This document shows positions 6,047-10,312 of a stretch of DNA of 10,312 bases, in pieces. Under the pieces are notes generated by a model. That model had not been told where the DNA came from. It saw only the letters and a list, made by a program, of their open reading frames with translations, and ran no database searches. The stretch is from positions 1-10,312 of the forward strand of contig DATHBT010000226.1 in assembly GCA_035295985.1 (NCBI GenBank), read 5' to 3'. The DNA comes from JAIVGV01 sp035295985. Its GTDB lineage: Bacteria > Acidobacteriota > Blastocatellia > Pyrinomonadales > Pyrinomonadaceae. The first letter of the stretch is position 1. Each line of letters starts with the position of its first letter. The translations under genes and the position numbers were made by a program.

Positions 6047-6934
6047 ATGGCCGACAGCTACAGTTGGAAGGATCGTCGTCTCCGCGCGCAAGCCCTGCGC
6101 CGCGCGGCGCCCCCGCGCACGCACCCGCGCCTGCGCTCGCTCGCCGCCGGACTCGTGCAGGTCGCGCGCCGCGCCTTCGCCGAGCCGTACCTGCTCTCGG
6201 TCGAGCGCCACGAGGTCGCGCTCAAAAGGCTCCCGCGCGCGCTGGACGGCCTGCGCGTCGTCCAGCTCTCAGACATCCACAACGGCCCGTTCACGGGGCC
6301 GGGGCAGATCGAGCGCGCGGTCGAAGAGGCCAACCGCCTCGACCCCGACATCGTCTCCTTGACGGGCGACTACGTCTCGCACGAGCGCGAGTACGCCGCG
6401 CCCTGCGCCGAAATCCTCGGCCGGTTGCGCGCACGCTGCGGCGTCTTCGCCGTCCTGGGCAACCACGACCACTGGGTTGACGCTCCGCTCATCACAGACC
6501 TCTTCCGCGCCGAGGGCATCACGGTTCTGGTCAACGAGGGGATGCGCTTCGAGCACCCCGACCGGCCGGGCGCTTCCTTCTGGCTCGCGGGTGTGGACGA
6601 CACGATGACGGGGCAGGAAGACCTCCCGCTCGCGCTCGCCGGCTCGCGCTCGGACGAGCTGAAACTCCTGCTCGCGCACAACCCGCTCGTCCTGCGGCGG
6701 GCCGCGCGCGAGGGCGTCGATCTGGTGCTGGCCGGTCACACGCACGGCGGCCAAGTCACCTGGCGCTCCGAGACCTCGCGTTCGGGTCGCCCCCGCCGCC
6801 GGCTGCTGCGCGGCCTCGGCCGGCAGGGCGACACGCAGATTTACGTCTCCCGCGGCCTCGGCACCGTAGTCCTCCCCGTCCGCTACGGCTGCCCGCCGGA
6901 AGTCACGCTGTTGGAACTGAGAAGCACAGAGTGA
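6047..6934 (+). CDS. Calcineurin-like metallophosphoesterase (YkuE/YaeI type)
   Basis: Binuclear-metal phosphoesterase of 295 residues. All five family motifs are present: DIH (Asp76, His78), GD at 107-108 in LTGDYV, GNHDH at 138-142, the single His211 in LLAHNP, and GHTHGGQ at 230-236 (His231, His233). The closing segment SRGLGTVVLPVRYGCPPEV (268-286) is characteristic of the YkuE/YaeI branch. Some members of that branch hydrolyse UDP-2,3-diacylglucosamine-type or other phosphodiesters at the membrane; the substrate here is undetermined. The first 60 residues are Arg/Ala-rich (RRLRAQALRR) with one moderately hydrophobic stretch (31-40) but no clear transmembrane helix or Tat motif, so location is uncertain. 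ATG 6047 is preceded by a purine-rich GAGAAGACGAG. The stop codon TGA 6932-6934 already lies inside the first 7-bp unit of the following repeat. Confidence 0.88.
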   Translation: MADSYSWKDRRLRAQALRRAAPPRTHPRLRSLAAGLVQVARRAFAEPYLLSVERHEVALKRLPRALDGLRVVQLSDIHNGPFTGPGQIERAVEEANRLDPDIVSLTGDYVSHEREYAAPCAEILGRLRARCGVFAVLGNHDHWVDAPLITDLFRAEGITVLVNEGMRFEHPDRPGASFWLAGVDDTMTGQEDLPLALAGSRSDELKLLLAHNPLVLRRAAREGVDLVLAGHTHGGQVTWRSETSRSGRPRRRLLRGLGRQGDTQIYVSRGLGTVVLPVRYGCPPEVTLLELRSTE

Positions 6935-7009
6935 TGCGTGGTGGGTAATGAGTGATGAGTGACAAACTCTTCTGCTCATCACTCATCACTCATCACTCAT
7001 CACTCGTCG
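6931..7009. repeat. Inverted pair of 7-bp tandem arrays between the phosphoesterase and pgsA genes
   Basis: Left array, five units from 6931: GTGATGC, GTGGTGG, GTAATGA, GTGATGA, GTGACAA. Right array, five units from 6975: four exact CTCATCA copies, then CTCGTCG ending at 7009. The right array is the reverse complement of the left, separated by 9 nt (6966-6974), so RNA would form a hairpin of about 17 bp or longer, in several registers. The right array is perfect and the left degraded. The element fills the whole gap between two same-strand genes: it includes the phosphoesterase stop codon and ends 1 nt before the pgsA ATG. Confidence 0.92.
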
Positions 7010-7010
7010 A

Positions 7011-7631
7011 ATGTCTTCCCGCATCATCACACTGCCGAACCTGCTGACCGTGGTTCGGATGTTCCTGATCCCCCTCTTCGTCATCTGCCTCTACTACCAG
7101 AGGTTCTGGTGGGCGCTCTTCCTCTTCGTCGTCGCCGGCCTGACCGACGGCCTCGACGGGATGCTCGCGCGCCGCTTCGACCAGAAATCCCAGCTCGGCA
7201 CGATCCTCGACCCCATCGCCGACAAGCTCCTGCTCGTCACGGCCTTCGTCACCCTCTCGCTGCCCGCCATCATCAGCAAGGCGGCACTCCCGCCGCCCCA
7301 CGAAAACCTGCACCTGCCCGTGCCCTTCTGGGTGACGACGGCCGTCATCAGCCGCGACGTGTTCATCATCGTCGGCGCGGCGGCCATCAACATCGTGACG
7401 GGTTTTCGGAATTTCCGGCCCTCCTGGCTCGGCAAAGCCAACACGTTCATCCAGATCACGGCCATCGTCATCATCCTCCTCGCCACGCAGTTGCCCATCC
7501 TTCGCGGCTACGTCCTGCCGACCGTCTATCTGCTCGTCTTCGCCTTCGCGCTCTTCTCCGGCGTTCACTACATCTTCCACGCCGCCCGCCTCCTCGGCGA
7601 ACGCCAGAACCGGCCCGAAACCTCCCCCTAA
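7011..7631 (+). CDS. pgsA: CDP-diacylglycerol--glycerol-3-phosphate 3-phosphatidyltransferase
   Basis: Membrane enzyme that condenses CDP-diacylglycerol with glycerol-3-phosphate to phosphatidylglycerophosphate, the committed step to phosphatidylglycerol and cardiolipin. The 206-residue product begins MSSRIITLPNLLTVVRM, the usual N-terminus of this family. It carries the complete CDP-alcohol phosphatidyltransferase motif D-x2-DG-x2-AR-x8-G-x3-D-x3-D: Asp46, Asp49, Gly50, Ala53-Arg54, Gly63, Asp67 and Asp71. A GKANTFIQ segment (141-148) corresponds to the GK-x-KT loop of PgsA. Hydrophobic segments lie near 15-29, 32-45, 72-88, 109-130, 145-162 and 168-188. Other CDP-alcohol transferases share the motif, so glycerol-3-phosphate as acceptor is the likely rather than the proven choice. 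The ATG has no Shine-Dalgarno site; the 35 nt before it are heptamer repeat. It may be cotranscribed with the phosphoesterase gene, 76 nt upstream. Confidence 0.88.
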   Translation: MSSRIITLPNLLTVVRMFLIPLFVICLYYQRFWWALFLFVVAGLTDGLDGMLARRFDQKSQLGTILDPIADKLLLVTAFVTLSLPAIISKAALPPPHENLHLPVPFWVTTAVISRDVFIIVGAAAINIVTGFRNFRPSWLGKANTFIQITAIVIILLATQLPILRGYVLPTVYLLVFAFALFSGVHYIFHAARLLGERQNRPETSP

Positions 7632-7702
7632 ATGTTGAAATACTAGAACTTAGTTAATCGCCCGCGGCCTGACGAGGTTGACGGAAAAGCCGTAATTTAA
7701 AG

Positions 7703-7731
7703 TTGACAATGACGGACTCAGATATTATATT
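7703..7731 (+). promoter_or_regulatory. Sigma70-type promoter of dnaK
   Basis: A perfect TTGACA (7703-7708), a 17-bp spacer, then TATATT (7726-7731; 5 of 6 consensus positions) within the most AT-rich stretch of the window. The predicted start near 7738 gives a leader of about 108 nt. No CIRCE operator and no sigma32-like CCCATNT hexamer is seen nearby. Confidence 0.75.
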
Positions 7732-7783
7732 AATCGCGGCTTCAACTTCGATTCGGGACTTATTTCAACAGGCATAACCCGCT

Positions 7784-7823
7784 CCGGCCGCCGCAATGAA
7801 AGCGACGAGCGGCGGGTGGCCGG
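7784..7823 (+). promoter_or_regulatory. GC-rich hairpin in the dnaK leader
   Basis: CCGGCCGCCGC (7784-7794) pairs with GCGGC (7809-7813) and GGCCGG (7818-7823), leaving a 4-nt bulge GGGT and a 14-nt loop, 11 bp in total. It ends 9 nt before the GGGAG of the dnaK ribosome binding site (7832-7836). It may influence leader structure or mRNA stability; no function is demonstrated. Confidence 0.4.
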
Positions 7824-7845
7824 TGGCAACTGGGAGAGCTAAAAG

Positions 7846-7849
<4 letters not shown>
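7796..7849 (+). CDS. Possible 17-codon leader ORF overlapping the dnaK start
   Basis: ATG 7796 opens a frame encoding MKATSGGWPVATGRAKR that stops at TGA 7847-7849, overlapping the dnaK ATG as ATGA. The arrangement would allow translational coupling. However, the ATG has no purine-rich binding site upstream, lies in the loop of a hairpin, and short frames arise easily by chance in GC-rich DNA. Its reality is doubtful. Confidence 0.15.
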
Positions 7850-9780
<1,931 letters not shown>

Positions 9781-9784
9781 GCCA

Positions 9785-9906
9785 TTAGCTGTTAGCTGTT
9801 AGCTCTTAGCTAAAGCAAACTGTCGCGAAGGGACTTTACGAAGTCTCACGGACGGTCTGCCGGACGCTGAAAGCTAACAGCTAACGGCTAACAGCTAATA
9901 GCTATT
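9785..9906. repeat. Inverted pair of TTAGCTG-type 7-bp arrays between dnaK and dnaJ
   Basis: Left array, four units 9785-9812: TTAGCTG twice, then TTAGCTC and TTAGCTA. Right array, five units 9872-9906: AGCTAAC twice, GGCTAAC, AGCTAAT, AGCTATT. The arrays are mutually reverse complementary and enclose 59 nt of ordinary sequence (9813-9871). That insert has its own small stem GACTT-TACG-AAGTC near 9834-9847. In a dnaK-dnaJ transcript this would form a long stem-loop. The right array ends 1 nt before the dnaJ ATG. Confidence 0.92.
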
Positions 9907-9907
9907 G

Positions 9908-10312
9908 ATGGCTAAAGAAGACTTCTACAAAGTTCTGGGTGTGGGCCGGGACGCCAAGCCGGACGAGATCAAGAAGGCTTACCGGCGGCTGGCGCGCAAG
10001 TATCACCCGGACGTGAACCCCGGCGACAAGGCGTCGGAGGAGCGTTTCAAGCTCGTCACGGAGGCGCACGACGTGCTCTCGGACGAGAAGAAGCGCAAAA
10101 TCTACGACCGCTTCGGCCAGTACTCCGACAACCTGGCCGAGGCCGCCGCGCGCGGCGACACAGGCTTCGGCGGCGCGGGCGGCTCTCGCACGTCGCCGCC
10201 GTTCGACTTCGCCGGCTTCGACTGGGGGACTTCGGCCGGCAGCACTTCGTCCGGCGGCGGCTCAAGTTTCCGTGACATCTTCGCAGACCTCTTCGGCGGC
10301 AACGCGCGCGAG
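9908..10312 (+). CDS. dnaJ: J-domain chaperone DnaJ (3' end outside window)
   Basis: Co-chaperone that delivers substrates to DnaK and stimulates its ATPase. The first 135 residues are visible and the frame runs off the window. Residues 1-70 form a complete J domain starting MAKEDFYKVLGVGRDAKPDE, with the essential HPD motif at 37-39 (KYHPDVNPGDK) and helix IV ending KRKIYDRFGQY. A Gly/Ser/Phe-rich region follows (about 81-135) with FRDIFADLFGG near its end. The zinc-finger region that separates type I DnaJ from type II (CbpA-like) proteins would lie beyond the window. The FRDIFADLFGG pattern occurs in both, so the type is open. The gene follows dnaK on the same strand and is probably cotranscribed. 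No Shine-Dalgarno site precedes the ATG, because the upstream 35 nt are heptamer repeat. Confidence 0.9.
   Translation, partial: MAKEDFYKVLGVGRDAKPDEIKKAYRRLARKYHPDVNPGDKASEERFKLVTEAHDVLSDEKKRKIYDRFGQYSDNLAEAAARGDTGFGGAGGSRTSPPFDFAGFDWGTSAGSTSSGGGSSFRDIFADLFGGNARE

Noticed and set aside
5257..6480. Plus-strand frame of 407 codons spanning the SLC13 end, the promoter region and the phosphoesterase start
   Set aside because: Its composition is extremely Arg/Ala/His-rich and it overlaps two well-supported genes in another frame.
6931..7009. Possible CRISPR or minisatellite reading of the heptamer arrays
   Set aside because: The units are 7 bp with no spacers and face each other as inverted arrays; CRISPR repeats are 23-47 bp with unique spacers, and no cas gene is present.

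Overview
GC-rich bacterial chromosome segment with ordinary housekeeping and envelope genes separated by short intergenic gaps that are unusually rich in repeats. No transposase, phage gene, CRISPR array, tRNA or rRNA is visible. Gene content (GT39-type glycosyltransferase, YafK-like L,D-transpeptidase, PAP2 phosphatase, SLC13 permease with RCK_C domains, YkuE-like phosphoesterase, PgsA, DnaK, a J-domain protein), high GC and the style of the intergenic palindromes suggest a Gram-negative-type bacterium, possibly Acidobacteriota (Blastocatellia-like). That taxonomic guess is inference and cannot be confirmed from this window alone.

Layout: 1-388, 3' end of a membrane glycosyltransferase gene (+). 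498-1130, secreted L,D-transpeptidase (+). 1131-1274, nested palindrome between convergent genes. 1275-2078, PAP2 phosphatase (-). 2245-3267, MBL-fold exonuclease-like protein (+), divergent from PAP2. 3268-3393, a half repeat plus a perfect 29-bp inverted repeat between convergent genes. 3394-3918, response regulator with an unusual C-terminal extension (-). 4037-5839, SLC13/DASS permease (+). 5913-5964, possible terminator abutting a good promoter. 6047-6934, metallophosphoesterase (+). 7011-7631, pgsA (+). 7632-7845, dnaK promoter and leader. 7846-9780, dnaK (+). 9908-end, start of a J-domain chaperone gene (+).

How the genes relate: five products (glycosyltransferase, L,D-transpeptidase, PAP2 phosphatase, phosphoesterase, PgsA) plausibly act on cell envelope, lipid carrier or phospholipid chemistry, but they do not form one operon. 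dnaK and the J-domain gene form a classical chaperone pair; grpE and hrcA are not here and no CIRCE operator is visible.

The most unusual signal is in the gaps. Five gene junctions carry arrays with a 7-bp period, each with a different unit (ATTTCAA-, GTCACCT-, GCATTCC-, CTCATCA- and TTAGCTG-type). Four of the five are arranged as inverted repeats that would fold into hairpins. Two of them run to within 1 nt of a start codon (pgsA and dnaJ), and one supplies the apparent start codon of the PAP2 gene. The resemblance is to the heptameric STRR repeats described in heterocystous cyanobacteria, but here in what appears to be another phylum and in palindromic form. No gap between genes exceeds 300 bases.
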